This document shows, piece after piece, positions 1-10,439 of a DNA stretch of 64,000 bases; position 1 is the first letter of the stretch, and every line of letters begins with the position of its first letter. A model generated the notes under the pieces. That model was not told where the DNA came from, did not search any database, and worked only from the letters and a program-made list of their open reading frames with translations. The stretch comes from Pachyseris speciosa. Taxonomy: Eukaryota > Cnidaria > Anthozoa > Scleractinia > Pachyseridae. Location: contig JAEMWC010000136.1 in the NCBI GenBank assembly GCA_016490735.1, positions 582,501 to 646,500 on the forward strand, given 5' to 3'. The translations under genes were made by a program, and so were the position numbers.

Positions 1-144
1 TTGGCTCCATCCCAGAGCTGCCCGCTGAATCATGTGTGGAAATCAAAGCGAGCGAAGGAGACAAAGCGGTCAGCGGTAACTACTGGCTCGATTCAATCAA
101 ACCTGGCCAGGTTGTTTTGGCTCCTTGTAACATGCTTACCGGGG
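1..144 (+). CDS. Exon: fibrinogen-like module (copy 1)
   Basis: Frame 3 is open from base 3. It contains Cys-x-Glu-Ile-Lys followed by the motif [12 protein letters not shown] and then a Cys-x-Met. This recalls the start of fibrinogen C-terminal or COLFI-type modules in cnidarian matrix proteins. The exon ends at a strong donor (GTGAGT at 145) in phase 1, so it joins the cbEGF exon at 1304 in frame. I find no equivalent exon in copies 2 or 3. The exon's 5' end is outside the window. Confidence 0.65.
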
Positions 145-3100
145 GTGAGTTGTCTAGGTATCCCTCTGCGAGTTGATGTTTTCTAATGTTGAGTCCAGCT
201 ATTAGCATCACACGTAGCTCTATATTCTTAACAGCAACTGAGAAATCGATTGAAAACAATTCCAGCTTTGGTTGATGTAGTGCCCGAACAACTAAACTAT
301 CAAGCCATCTCACACACTGAATACTGAACCGAATAAATCAGGCCCGGCCAGGAGGGGGGGGGGGGGTAGGGGGTGGGGTAAAGGGTAGTGGGATACCACT
401 ATACCCGGTTTTATCCCCATAAGATACCAATATACCTTATTATTATATCTCTTACTTAGTACGCGCGCTGTGATTGGTCAATAATTTATGGCCCGCGCGC
501 TTCGCGCTTGGGCCATAAATCAACGGGAAAAAACTCGGTCCGTAACTTACGGTACGGACCTCGAACTCGGTTAGTAAGAGGTATAAATTGTAAAATGTGC
601 GGTACTTAATACCTAAAATTTTCTTGAAGCATTTAATTCATGTCTGCGTACCGAATACCTAAACTTCAGGAAAAACTAGATACTTTATACCCAAATTGTA
701 ACACAAAAATACCATATACCTGAATTAAAACGGCTCTAGATACCGTATACCCAAAACCCCTGGCTAGGGCTGATAAATTATGTTAATTGTATATCATGTT
801 TGAACTACTCACTTGTGGCTACTAATTAACAATTAGATTAGGAGGTTCAGATTTCTATCGCGTGTTAGCTGATGAGGGCGTAGCCCGAATCAGCTATCAC
901 GCATAGAAATCGAGAGCGAATAATCTAATTGTTTTAGTGTAAATCTACTAGTCGTTCAAAACTAAACAAGTAAATTGTCTAAATCCTCTTCGCAGACAGT
1001 TCGAAAACCCGAAGAAGCGGCCGACATTTTGTTGACAATCGCTACTCACTATCTATCACAGAATAGATAGCGAGTAGCGTAGCCAATCAGAGAACGGCAT
1101 TCGTGATAGAACGCCAGTAGATTTATACTAATGTAGGATAGTAGAGCACTGTACTGGTAAAGGAGACGCCTGTCGATATCTGTGTATCAGAATCTTCCAT
1201 AATAACTGGCAGGTCAAATGCATAATCATGCATATATTCATCCTGAATCTTAGGTTCATGGGGATTTTAAGTCATACAACAGTATAGCGATATTCAATTT
1301 CAGACATCGACGAATGCAATGCCTCAGTGCCTGTATGTGATGTCAATGCCGTCTGCCAGAACACCGCGGGCTCGTTTAATTGCACCTGTAAAACTGGTTT
1401 TACTGGGAATGGCTTCAACTGTGCTGGTAGGGCGTGAAACATTTTATGTTTCGGAATAATGAAATACTAAACAGCCCTTGGACAATGATAGCATTTCTAT
1501 CAAAAGATCAACGATATCTATTATTGTATACTTTATTTAGCTTTACATATAACCAAAACTTAATCGAGGCAGATAGCATAGGGAAAAACAAATATCAATG
1601 AAAAAATTGCTGTCAATAAGTCGAGTTAAATAATAAGTGATTATTAAGTTCCTATATTAGATAAACTAATGTAAAGATTGAAGAAAAAGTTAAAGGGAAA
1701 CAAAATCAAGTCTGCTTTAATTTAAACCCATTTGAGTTTTTTAACAATAAATCCTATAAATACTATAGAGCTTTATCACGTGGCGTCAGAATAAATTTCC
1801 CGCCATGTTGATGTACACCTAAGTCACGTGTTTTAGCTAATAATACATGCATCACAGCCCAAACTTAGAATATCTGTCAGTTTACAATAGAAAAAAATGG
1901 CTTCTAGCAAAAACTTCCCATTCCTTTTTCTGATGCAGACAATACAGTCTCAATTCCAATATCTGATTACGCTAAAAAGCTGGATGTAAGAGTCAAAGAG
2001 CGTTATCTTAAGAAAATCTCGACTATTCGAATCGATCCTGTTTTGATAGACGGGAAACGCTTCGAACCCAACTGCCTTCCGTCGGTTGACCAGCTTCGAC
2101 ACGCAAAAGCAATTTAAATCTTTCCGAAGTCTCAAGGCTTACAATCAAAAGGTGTCGGTCTTCGTTTTCAACGTGCAAGAACATATAAGCGTAAACAAGT
2201 TCGTGGTTTTAGCAAAAGTGTGTCACTCTCAGTCCATGAATGATTCATTGATACCAATTTGGATTATTACCGAGAAGGATGGGGCTATAAAGTGCCTTCA
2301 TTGTTTGGGGTGCAAGGCAGGACTGGACGAATCGTGTTCACATATAGCCAGTGTGGTTTTTTACATCGATGCTTGGACAAGGGTCAATGGAAGACTTTCC
2401 TTTACTCAAACTGAGTGAAATGCTCTTGGATACTACCAAGCTTCGCGAACTAGGTAGAATACACTAGGGTCCGCGATATCAATTTTAAATCAGCTAGGAA
2501 ATGAATGCTGGCCTTGATGAACCATAGAGAATCTACCTGAGGACCTCCAGCTTTCTGGGGACTTGAAAGTCTTTACTGAAAGCACCGCTCAGAAACCGGA
2601 AGTGCGAGCGCCGACACAAGCGGAAATAGAAAACATTTATGATGAACTCAGCAAGTGCAAAACAAAGCCTGTAGTACTGAGCCTGGTACCTCCATATCCT
2701 GACAGGTACGTGTTGCCCAGTCGCAAAATCCCGGCCGTAATGAATTTGTTCGACAAGAATAACATACTGGGAATGTCCTACAATGAGCTACTGAAAATTT
2801 GTCAAAGCACCAACATTCTAATAACCGAGCGACAAATTAATAATAGACACCTTCACAATTGCACAGTTAAGTGGCACCAACTTTTTAATCATAGGGTAGG
2901 GAGGATTGGTGCCTCTCAGAGTAAGGCTGCAGCACATTCAGACCCTGCATTGCTATCCCAGTCTCTGATACAAAGAATTTGTTACCCTGAACTGCATAAG
3001 ATAAATATTAAGACCGTGCGACACCGGTGCAGGCATGAAGCCTCGGCAATCCTTGACTCTGAGGAATCCATGAAAAAAAAAAGCCATGTGAACTTCAAGG

Positions 3101-6100
3101 TTGTTAAATGCGGTCTCTTCATTAATCAAGAGCATCATTGGATGCATACTACTCCAGATTTTCTATGTTCTTGCGACTACTGCGGTGACGGTTGTGGAGA
3201 GATTCAATGTCCCCTCTGTATAGAGAACTGTGAGTTTGATTCATATGTTTTAAAACCTTCCTCTTGTCTGAAAAAGAACAGTACTAGGCAGTTCCTACTG
3301 CTCAGCACACATGAATACTATTACCAGGTTCAGCAACAGCTATTTACAACTAAGCTGAACTACTGCCACTTTGTTGTCTGTGCTGTTAGCTTAAATGAAC
3401 TTAAGTATGCTAGTATCACAAATCAATCCAAGTTACAGAAATTTTGAAGAATTTGGTACTGCCGCAACAGGTTTCAACTTTCTCTGGCAGCTCTCTCGCT
3501 TCGCTTCGCGGCAGCTTCAAGATCGACTTGAAGCTTTTCGGCAGAATCGCATTTGTTATGACCCAGATTTTTGGGTCACAATCTGGATTGTACCAATCCC
3601 ACAGTTTTGCCGCTTGTCTGGAGATAAAATGTTTGCCATAAACTCGGCCGTGCTCCAAAATGGTGTCTGCCAGGTCTTCTCTACTGATCACAGATATCCA
3701 TTTTTTTTGCGCCTCTCCTCGAAAAGTTTCCTCACTTCTTCGCCTTCACTACTTATAATTGAAGGTATTCTTGCTAGAAACCCCTCTATCACGGACACTT
3801 CGCGTCCCACAGCCAATAATTGCAAACAAAACCATTTTGTTGTCGTTAACTAGCTTCGTATTTCGTGTTTGCATGTGCAACAATATGGCGGCCAATTGTA
3901 AGGTGGTCACGTGACCGAAAACCACCTATAGATTCTGAGGCCCTCTAAATAAAAAATACCATATAACCACTTTTACAGTCAATACAAACTGTACCTTCTA
4001 AATACCCAATAATGTATTAATTTGGTATCCCTGCCAGTGCCTACTACTAACAATAATTTGATTATTATTATTTAGTATGTACCATACAAGTGAATTGTGC
4101 TTTTCGCGCGCTCTGATTGGTTATCTAGAGGTGATTAGCAAGTACTATTCACCTCCGAGCAGCCGGCGCGCGAGATTTTACAATTTCCGACCGCTTTTCG
4201 GTATATTTTCACACATAAAGAAACGTTTTTGTCCGCTAATTATTCAGCTTATGTGGTATATACTAAAACAATTATTCGCCTCAGTGTCGGTGAAAGTGGT
4301 GGATATTTACCTCGCCGCTTCGCGGCTCGGTAAATATCCACCACTATTCATCTCCACTTTGGTGAATAATTGTTAACTATTACTTTCCATTGTCCGATGG
4401 CGAACACCTTTCATAATATGTAAGTAAGACTTTGCACTTTTTCTTTCTCTATACATGTAACTTTCTGTGAATGTCTACGCCAGTTAATTGCACGAAAGCC
4501 TAAGCTACAATGGTGACTGCGCACATTTTACTTTTCACTATTTACGTAATTTGTTGTCCTAGCTTTTTTTGGTCTTGTAATGCATTGTTATGTATATATT
4601 ATCATCTGTGATAGTGCAATAATAATAATAATAAAATAATAATAAAGCTGAAAATCTGATATGTGCCAAGGGGCGCGACGAAAAAGCTAACAGGATACTA
4701 TAGATCCTGAGGCCTTATGCGCCAAGGGTCACAAGATAGTATATATTCTGTATAAGCATTTCGTATTGCTCCACACCCTAAAGGAAACGATATAATCGTC
4801 AACTTCACTCACTCCGTTTGCAGCTTGGTTGATCGATGTAAACTCTCCTCAGGTTATCCTTGCTGCGGCATCCCACCATTCGTATTTATGCTTTTTCTTT
4901 TGAGCGGGATATGTCTTTAACCAGTACCTTTGCATTTTTGGCATTGGCGACTCAATTTCTGGGCAGGCATGGTTCTTGCAACAGTCTTGATAACATCGCA
5001 TTGGTTCTTTCCTTCAATTAGATATAGATGAATGCGCAAGTGGTGCTCACAACTGTGTCAACGGCAGAGCTGTGTGCTCAAATACTGTTGGTTCGTACAA
5101 TTGCACTTGTAAGCCAGGTTACCATGGAGACGGCCAAAGATACTGTTTACCAGACGGTGAGTATCACTGTATAAATATCGAAGTATCATTTACTAGCAAA
5201 TAAACTCTGACCTCAATTAGCGGGATCACTTTTATCACCGTTGAATTATCCAAAAACTAAAGACGTTTTGTTAAAACTTTGATGACTATGATTAGAGTTT
5301 TAGTTGTATTTATGTTAGTAGCCATCATCAGTTTGTTTTCTGATTTTAATTCTATGTAGATTTCTTGTTCGATTCTATATTGATTCGATTTGTATCTTAA
5401 GATTATATTTTAGAATAGTTGGTGTCCCCTATTAACAGTGGGGAGTCTCCTCTGCTAGATTTTGCTGACACGTTAATAAAGTCATCAATTAATCAATCAA
5501 TCAACAGCTACAATGGAAACTCGATTCAACGAACCTCTATATAACGAAGTCCTCGATATAACGAACGATATTCTTCAGCCCGACCTTTTAACTGTATGGA
5601 ATAGGACCTCGTTATAACGAACCAATTTCCCTAGTCGCTTGGCACTTCGGGAAATCGAGGTGACTGTAACCTGTTGAAAATTCGTCTAAATAGCTAAAAC
5701 CATAAACCATAAACTAAACCAGTTAGACTAAAGACTTAACTTATATATTGCCGACGTTTCGGAACCATGACCGCTGAATAAAAGTACTGAGAAAGGACTT
5801 GTACACCGTTAGCCTCGACCTAAAGTAAAATATTCACAAATTTCAGCGACAAGATGACCTGTTTACGGCTCTGTCTATTGTTTAATTTTTCTTATATATT
5901 GCCGACGTTTCGGAACCCTTTTAAATTTAAGTTCTGAGTACGTAAATATATTGATTTCTTGAAACTCGTTCCTGGAATTCAAGACAGCCAACTTAGGAAT
6001 ACTTTGTCATTACTTCTGTACTGGTATGCTTAAATCAACTCATACAGCATTACTATTCTTAGAATGCCTAAGTTATCAAACACTGAGCAGCGGTGACCGG

Positions 6101-6430
6101 AAAATGACGCACGTCTCTTCACCTCGCCTTTGTGATGACGGGCTTGGACCAGCGTGGTACCGTTTCCAAGGCAACGCAGGAACAAAAATGCCTACTTCAT
6201 GCGTTCCTATTAACAACTGTGGCACCGATGCCACAGGCTGGTTAAATGCTTCTCATCCAACTGTAGGAGATGGCAAAGTCATCAGGCAGGTCTGTTTCAA
6301 CTGGGTCTCAAGCTGCTGCCAATGGTCCATCAATATTCAAGTCCTGAACTGCGCCAGTTACTACTTGTACTTTATCAATGGCACACCTCCTGAACATCCC
6401 TGTCATCTCCGTTACTGTGGCACGGACTGA
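1..6430 (+). CDS. Copy 1 of the EGF-EGF-D8C secreted-protein gene (5' end outside window)
   Basis: Visible exons are 1-144 (fibrinogen-like module), 1304-1426 (cbEGF), 5022-5156 (cbEGF) and 6063-6430 (D8C with stop). All junctions are phase 1, so the frame stays open through all four. The order matches copy 3, except that copy 3 has PAN and EGF exons where copy 1 shows the fibrinogen-like exon. Those exons may lie upstream of the window. The product should be an extracellular, disulfide-rich, calcium-binding protein with a C-terminal domain like that of uromodulin, GP2 and OIT3. The intron between the two EGF exons is swollen by a SWIM/YqaJ-THAP insertion. No disabling mutation is visible in these exons, so this copy could be functional. 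Its role is unknown; adhesion or matrix assembly is only a guess from the domains. Confidence 0.78.
145..826. other. Intron sequence with G-run and small foldback
   Basis: A poly-G run lies at about 351-366. A hairpin lies around 487-521, where 'ttatggccc' pairs with 'gggccataaa' across a CG-rich loop. From about 770 the sequence aligns with the introns before the first cbEGF exon of copies 2 and 3. No coding potential was seen. Confidence 0.5.
827..1125. mobile_element. Foldback insertion in copy-1 intron (TSD TACTAAT)
   Basis: The paralogous introns of copies 2 and 3 lack this block. It is bounded by direct repeats TACTAAT at 820-826 and 1126-1132. Inside are two hairpins: about 827-938, with TAACAATTAGATTA facing its reverse complement, and about 1037-1078, with CGCTACTC facing GAGTAGCG. 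It reads as one or two non-autonomous DNA elements inserted after the gene duplication. Confidence 0.55.
1304..1426 (+). CDS. Exon: calcium-binding EGF domain 1 (copy 1)
   Basis: The exon is 123 nt, phase 1 to 1. It starts D-I-D-E-C and contains GSFNCTC, the cbEGF consensus (calcium ligands at the N-terminus, hydroxylatable Asn and aromatic). The acceptor is CAG at 1301-1303 and the donor GT at 1427-1428. It is nearly identical to 14847-14969 and 26661-26783. Confidence 0.85.
1427..1896. other. AT-rich intron, no gene seen
   Basis: AT-rich sequence without coding signal. A CCGCCATGTTG motif near 1801-1811, close upstream of the SWIM/YqaJ start, may be a remnant of that gene's promoter (YY1-like). 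Confidence 0.4.
1897..3447 (+). pseudogene. SWIM zinc finger / YqaJ-like exonuclease gene, broken
   Basis: The start is ATG at 1897 (MASSKNFP), but the frame shifts within the first 15 codons and again near 2080. Stops interrupt 2418-2563. The middle part (to 2418) carries a SWIM-type finger: [10 protein letters not shown] followed by Cys and His about 10 residues later. The 294-codon part at 2563-3447 ends in a YqaJ/lambda-exonuclease-like nuclease core. In it TTPD gives the acidic residue, and the usual E-x-K appears as EIQC, so the catalytic Lys is Gln. The QVQQQLF motif is kept. Such SWIM-YqaJ genes are common repeats in cnidarian and mollusc genomes, often next to a THAP gene. Here it lies inside the copy-1 intron. 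Several frameshifts plus the lost Lys indicate a dead copy. Confidence 0.72.
3560..3835 (-). pseudogene. THAP DNA-binding domain remnant
   Basis: Read on the minus strand from ATG at 3835, it begins [13 protein letters not shown] and continues with the block [20 protein letters not shown] and then [10 protein letters not shown]. This is the THAP arrangement (C2CH zinc, then the H-F-x-x-G/S-K-P-A-like segment). Two in-frame stops follow codon 28. Two zinc ligands are gone: the first Cys before Gly-Cys and the Cys of R-V-C-x-x-H, now Tyr. It faces the SWIM/YqaJ pseudogene tail to tail. A GGCCGCCATATTG motif (minus strand) near 3882-3895 sits just upstream, as a YY1-like initiation element would. 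It is inactive as a zinc-binding domain. Confidence 0.68.
4080..4376. mobile_element. Foldback element with GC-rich hairpins
   Basis: The clearest arm pair is around 4267-4373: AACAATTATTC and GGTGGATATTTACC face their reverse complements across a short CGCTTCGCG centre. Another CG-rich segment, CGCGCGCTCTGATTGG, lies near 4106. It looks like a non-autonomous DNA element in the copy-1 intron. Confidence 0.5.
4377..5021. other. Intron, no gene seen
   Basis: AT-rich, with a short (AAT)n run at about 4618-4650. The last about 150 bases align with the introns before the second cbEGF exon of copies 2 and 3. Nothing else was recognised. Confidence 0.4.
5022..5156 (+). CDS. Exon: calcium-binding EGF domain 2 (copy 1)
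   Basis: The exon is 135 nt, phase 1 to 1. It has DIDEC and [16 protein letters not shown] motifs. The acceptor AG is at 5020-5021. The donor is canonical GTGAGT at 5157, unlike the GC donors at the same junction in copies 2 and 3. Confidence 0.85.
5157..5510. repeat. Intron with retroposon-like 3' tail
   Basis: The stretch before 5500 ends in AATAAAGTCATCAATTAATC and then (AATC)n. This microsatellite-type tail resembles LINE or SINE 3' ends. No coding sequence was recognised. Confidence 0.35.
5511..5666. mobile_element. pogo/Tigger-like MITE
   Basis: It is flanked by TA at 5509-5510 and 5667-5668. The ends resemble the pogo-type terminal repeat (CA..GGAAACTCGATT left, ATCGAGGTGACTG right), with internal 'TATAACGAA' repeats typical of such elements. 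It is 156 bp with no coding capacity. Confidence 0.55.
5667..6062. other. Intron with internal 27-bp direct repeat
   Basis: CTTATATATTGCCGACGTTT and flanking bases occur twice (about 5741 and 5892), with about 150 bp between. Copies 2 and 3 have the segment once (about 15463 and 27283), so copy 1 carries an extra insertion or duplication. Otherwise no feature. Confidence 0.45.
6063..6430 (+). CDS. Exon: D8C domain, C-terminal exon (copy 1)
   Basis: This is a terminal exon of 368 nt in phase 1. It encodes the D8C (uromodulin/GP2/OIT3-type) module: [35 protein letters not shown], then stop TGA. Ten cysteines are present. N-glycosylation sequons (for example N-A-S and N-G-T) suggest secretion. 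AATAAA follows at 6597. Confidence 0.85.
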
Positions 6431-6596
6431 GAATGATCAAGACCCAACACAAGCGTTATACATTTACCTTTATTCTGGCACACCCCGAAGTGAGCCACAG
6501 GGAGCAGTACCATGTGGTGGTAACAGTTAATCTGACATTCGATTACTCACGCGATGTTGCTTTTCCACGGCAACAAGATTTATACTTTGACACAGA

Positions 6597-6602
6597 AATA
6601 AA
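6597..6602 (+). terminator. Polyadenylation signal AATAAA (copy 1)
   Basis: Canonical hexamer 167 bases after the copy-1 stop codon, just before a (TTA)n tract. Confidence 0.5.

Positions 6603-6603
<1 letters not shown>

Positions 6604-6640
<37 letters not shown>
6604..6640. repeat. (TTA)n microsatellite
   Basis: About 12 uninterrupted TTA units. Confidence 0.9.
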
Positions 6641-6642
<2 letters not shown>

Positions 6643-6960
6643 GCCTGTGAAATTGAGCTTGAGTCAACTTCGTAGGCACATGGGCGATAGAGACCAGCGA
6701 TGTACCCTCGATCTGCTGTCTGCATGACGGTGTTGTCATATGTCGGAACAGTATCCTGGTCACTCAACCCCCCAGGGACATTGTCGCTGGTATTTCCCGA
6801 TATGAGAACCAGACTTAATAGCAATTTGCAACAGAATGTGTGATATGACTTAACTGTGCGCTACTAGAGGCTTAACGAAAAGCGTCGAATAATCACCTCG
6901 AGTTACTAAGCATGGAGGAATTTTCGACCTCTGAATTCGAACGGCAGAATTTAAAATGTT

Positions 6961-7361
6961 ACATGTCCCAGTGGCGGTTTTAGGGGTGTAACCAACCGAC
7001 TTTTAAGTGGTATTGTGCATTGGATGGTTTTAGTTATTTCTTCGACACCCTCTTCTGGATTTTCTGGATCCGCTTCTCTGTCCGATCTGTACATAAGCGT
7101 AAAAGCTGACAACAATTTAATCTGATTAATTAATTGAGAGCCGAATTGAACATTAATTTAATACTATTATTCAAATTTATTATTTATTTATTCGTTTGTT
7201 ATTATTACTTATTATTCTTTCTACATCATACTTTTATACATACATATACATATTTTACTTGATGTGTTTATACATAAAAAAAAGGCCTTTGTAGCCAGCA
7301 GTTAGCACAACTATTCTAGGCGGGCTACTTAACTGACACTGTCTAATAAGGTCACACACAC
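6961..7361. other. Intergenic, nothing seen
   Basis: AT-rich, with no recognised element or open frame. Confidence 0.4.
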
Positions 7362-7368
7362 TCACACA

Positions 7369-7434
<66 letters not shown>
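7362..7434. repeat. (CA)n microsatellite
   Basis: Long CA/TG dinucleotide tract. Confidence 0.9.
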
Positions 7435-7436
<2 letters not shown>

Positions 7437-7476
7437 AAAAATAAAGTAATGATGAGAGTTATAAGAAAACCATTTA

Positions 7477-7596
7477 GGCCCGGTTCAAACGTCGAACTTC
7501 TCATGTGCCGAATCTAATGCAAATGAGCGAAAACAATAGATTTTTCTCATTTGCATTAGATTTGGTACATGAGAAGTTCGACGTTTGAACCGGGCC
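7477..7596. mobile_element. PIF/Harbinger-like palindromic MITE
   Basis: A near-perfect 120-bp foldback. The ends are GGCCCGGTTCAAACGTCGAA and its complement, and the flanks are TTA on both sides (7474-7476, 7597-7599), the TWA target duplication of Harbinger elements. No coding capacity. Confidence 0.7.
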
Positions 7597-7689
7597 TTAC
7601 GCATATATAAAGATGTCTACATTACATTAGCCTGAGGGAAAAATAAGGATTAGAGATTGACAAAAAGTCAAAGAGAAGCTAATTAGGTA

Positions 7690-8325
7690 AAATGAGCGGC
7701 AAAGGTCAATATAGCGCAAATCAACATTCATCTCCTCAGTTTCAAGAATCTTCAAAAGCAAGTGAGTCAGTTTCCGTTTAAAGGGTGCTTTCCTTAGCTT
7801 ACGAAGTTCAAGGGGGATACCATTCCATAGAAAGCAATTGATGATTTGTTGTCGCCTGTTTTATATAGAAGTTACCAGCTACTGAAAAACGAGTAGAGTA
7901 GGAATGAACCTGTTCAGAGCGAGTAAACAGTTCAGAAATATTGGGAGGGGCACAATGATTTACAATGTCATATAGGAGAGAGGAAACCAATTTAAAGTAG
8001 AGCATTTTTATCGGCAGAATTCCCGAACAAGCAAATAGAGGAGCAGTATGAGTTCTATAATCGGAAAAATACATTAGACGAAGAACCCGCTTTTGTAAAG
8101 TGAGAACTTTGTTTAGATGTGCATTCACGGATTGGCCCCAAGCAACGAGACCATAGGAAATGTACGGTTCGATGAGCGAGCGGTAAATGTTTAAAGAGTA
8201 GTCTGCGGTAACAAGTGTCTGAGCCTAGAAATAATACCAGTACCTTTACTTATTTTCGTTAATATGGTGCTTCCAGGAGAGATTACCGTCAATTAGAACT
8301 CCTAAGTATTTCACATATGTCAACA
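7690..8325 (-). pseudogene. LINE (CR1/L2-like) reverse transcriptase C-terminal fragment
   Basis: Minus-strand reading gives, in order, KYLGVLIDGNLSWKHHI, then EPYISYGLVAWG, then LQKRVLRLMYFSDYRTHT and FKRKLTHLLL. This is the post-catalytic end of CR1/L2-type RT proteins. The frame is broken between the first and second segments and near 7830. The 5' part of the element is missing, as usual for truncated LINEs. Confidence 0.7.
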
Positions 8326-9424
8326 CAACACAACACAACTTTAACAATTCTTCGTTGGCGACAATTTCAATACTTCTTATGAAAGGGAATTTTAGAATAC
8401 ATTTCTTATTCTAGACAATTAAATGAAGCTTAAATCTAACAGATGAGTTCAAATGTGTGAAGAATTGTAAACATTAATTTTGTTGTCGTTCAATGTCAGT
8501 AATATGTGAAGCATTCAATCGATAACGCCTTTCGCGGTTGCTGTAATATCAGATGCTGGCCTACACAGACATACCAATCTTTGTTTGTGTGGTATAGTAT
8601 CATTCTTTTCAAAAGGCTGCGTCGGCTATTCAATATGCCGCTCAAAAGGCGATATTTAGGAACTTAGTTTTGAGCATAAATAAAAGCGATCAAAAGTGCC
8701 ATTATCACCATGTAGAAGTGGTGGTTTCTCAGCGTTTGTTTTACTGATATGAGGCTTTTGAAATCCGTTGAATAATTGGCGGTTGGTTAAAACTTTATGA
8801 AGCCGCTCTTGTTACTTGAGCTGTTTAAAAATTGCAATTATGGTATTTGTTGAGACGACACAGTTACCGTATTTCCTCGGCGAATAAGCACCCACGCTCG
8901 AATAAGCGCCCTTCCCCGAATAAGCGCCCCTCTCCCCTCCCCTTCACTTTCTTAAATAGCAGGGATACAAGGAAAACCTGTTTCCATTGTCACTTTATTT
9001 CCAATCTTATAAGTTTCAACTACAACGGAATTGATGCATATAGCAGAACAATCTGTTTTCCGCAAGTCCCTTCCAGTTATTTCTCTCTCCGTGTTCAGAG
9101 ATCTTTTATGTGCATCAGCCAAAATGAAGTTACAGTTCGTCTTAAGAAAAACTTAATAAGCGCCCTTCTTCTATAGGTCATAAATATTTTATAAAAGAGT
9201 TTCAGTGAATCATGAGAAATTTCAAATGTAGCCCACATGTTATTCACCACAATACCATTGACACCGAAATCCGAATAGCTAACCTTTTCTCTTTTTTTCT
9301 TTTGTCTTCTCAATCCTTAATTGCGTTGACTAAAGCAAATAATTAATGTTTACTTGGTTCTTTCGAAACTGCTACGGTGAATTGGTTTTATTTAGTTTGA
9401 AAACACACATATATGATATTACAC
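8326..9424. repeat. Intergenic with 'AATAAGCGCC' repeat
   Basis: At about 8875-8935 the motif CGAATAAGC(A/G)CCC occurs three times, and once more near 9156. An inverted relative lies at about 22725-22815. The stretch at about 8660-8760 aligns with about 19205-19300, so the copy-1/copy-2 flank duplication reaches here. No gene was recognised. Confidence 0.45.
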
Positions 9425-9580
9425 CTACCCCAGTGGCCTTGTACTCCACCCACCCCAGTGGCCTTGTACTCCAGCCACCCCAGTGGCCTTGTACTCCACC
9501 CACCCCAGTGGCCTTGTACACCACCCACCCCAGTTGCCTTGTACTCCACCCACCCCAGTGGCCTTGCACTTCACCCACCC
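9425..9580. repeat. 24-bp minisatellite
   Basis: About six tandem copies of a 24-bp unit, CCCAGTGGCCTTGTACTCCA plus CCCA. Because the unit is a multiple of three, all frames stay open and give spurious repeat ORFs on both strands. Confidence 0.9.
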
Positions 9581-10439
9581 GAGCAAGCGACAGCTGGCTT
9601 GACATGCATGACAGGAAAGATAAGAGCCATTTTTATTCATTTTCATTTTTCATTCAACATCGTGTTGCACGAAAATGTTTGACCTTGGGTGGTTGTTTTA
9701 AAATTAAACATCGCGATCAAACTTAGCCTAGGGTGATGGTTATTCGTTCTATGATTGAAAAGTTTCCTTTGTGATTAAAACCGGCACCTTCTGGGTTTAA
9801 GTGTAGAAATTCTGAAACAAACAAAGAGCAAATAGTCCTGGAGAATTGTTAACCCGTTCTGTGGGTTTCCAACTAAAAACACTGTGTCGCAAGAAACCTA
9901 TAGCATGGGAAAGAAACAATATATTGATCAAATACCTATTTAAGGCCTTTAAAACTAGTCGACGATTGAACGAGATCGGCTCCCTATGCCAATATTTTGA
10001 TCTATAAAGACGCCTCACTGCATAGAAATAATGATTACCTTGTTCCATTCGTTACCAAACAATAAAACTAAAAAAACCCTAAAATAATACAAACGTACGA
10101 TAAACCCACAATCGTAGAGCAATCCCAAGAGCTTTGTTTCGTTTTTCGATTTTTATATTATATTTATTTTGTTTTCAGCAATTTTTATTTTGGAAATATT
10201 AATTACAAAATGTTTTTGACAGAACTGATACTTCCTAGACATAAATTATTGATTGTATTTCAGGTTACCGTGTACGTTCAGGGTTAAAAAATTTCGATTT
10301 TTTTATTTTTCTCCATAAAAATGAACTTTTTACTGTGATCTTTCACGCAAAAAACAATCAAACAAACATGCAAAAAGAAAAAACAAAACAAAATCAAAAA
10401 CAAAAAAAACAAAACACAATTCAAAACGAGTGAATAGTC
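9581..10439. other. Intergenic, nothing seen
   Basis: AT-rich, with A-rich runs near 10370-10430. No coding signal was recognised. Confidence 0.4.

Larger units (their letters stand above)
6480..6960 (-). other. 3' flank shared with copy 2; conserved minus-strand frame
   Basis: This block aligns with about 17905-18720 downstream of copy 2. On the minus strand a frame from 6824 reads SDQDTVPTYDNTVMQTAD and then a Tyr-rich stretch. The copy-2 version keeps SDQDTVSTYE and MQTAE and then needs a shift caused by a small deletion to continue. I do not recognise the product. It could be the remnant of an exon for a cytoplasmic tail, or chance. Confidence 0.35.

Noticed and set aside
9346..9726. ORFs of up to 126 codons over the 24-bp minisatellite
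   Set aside because: Open only because the unit length is a multiple of three. Seen on both strands in several frames.
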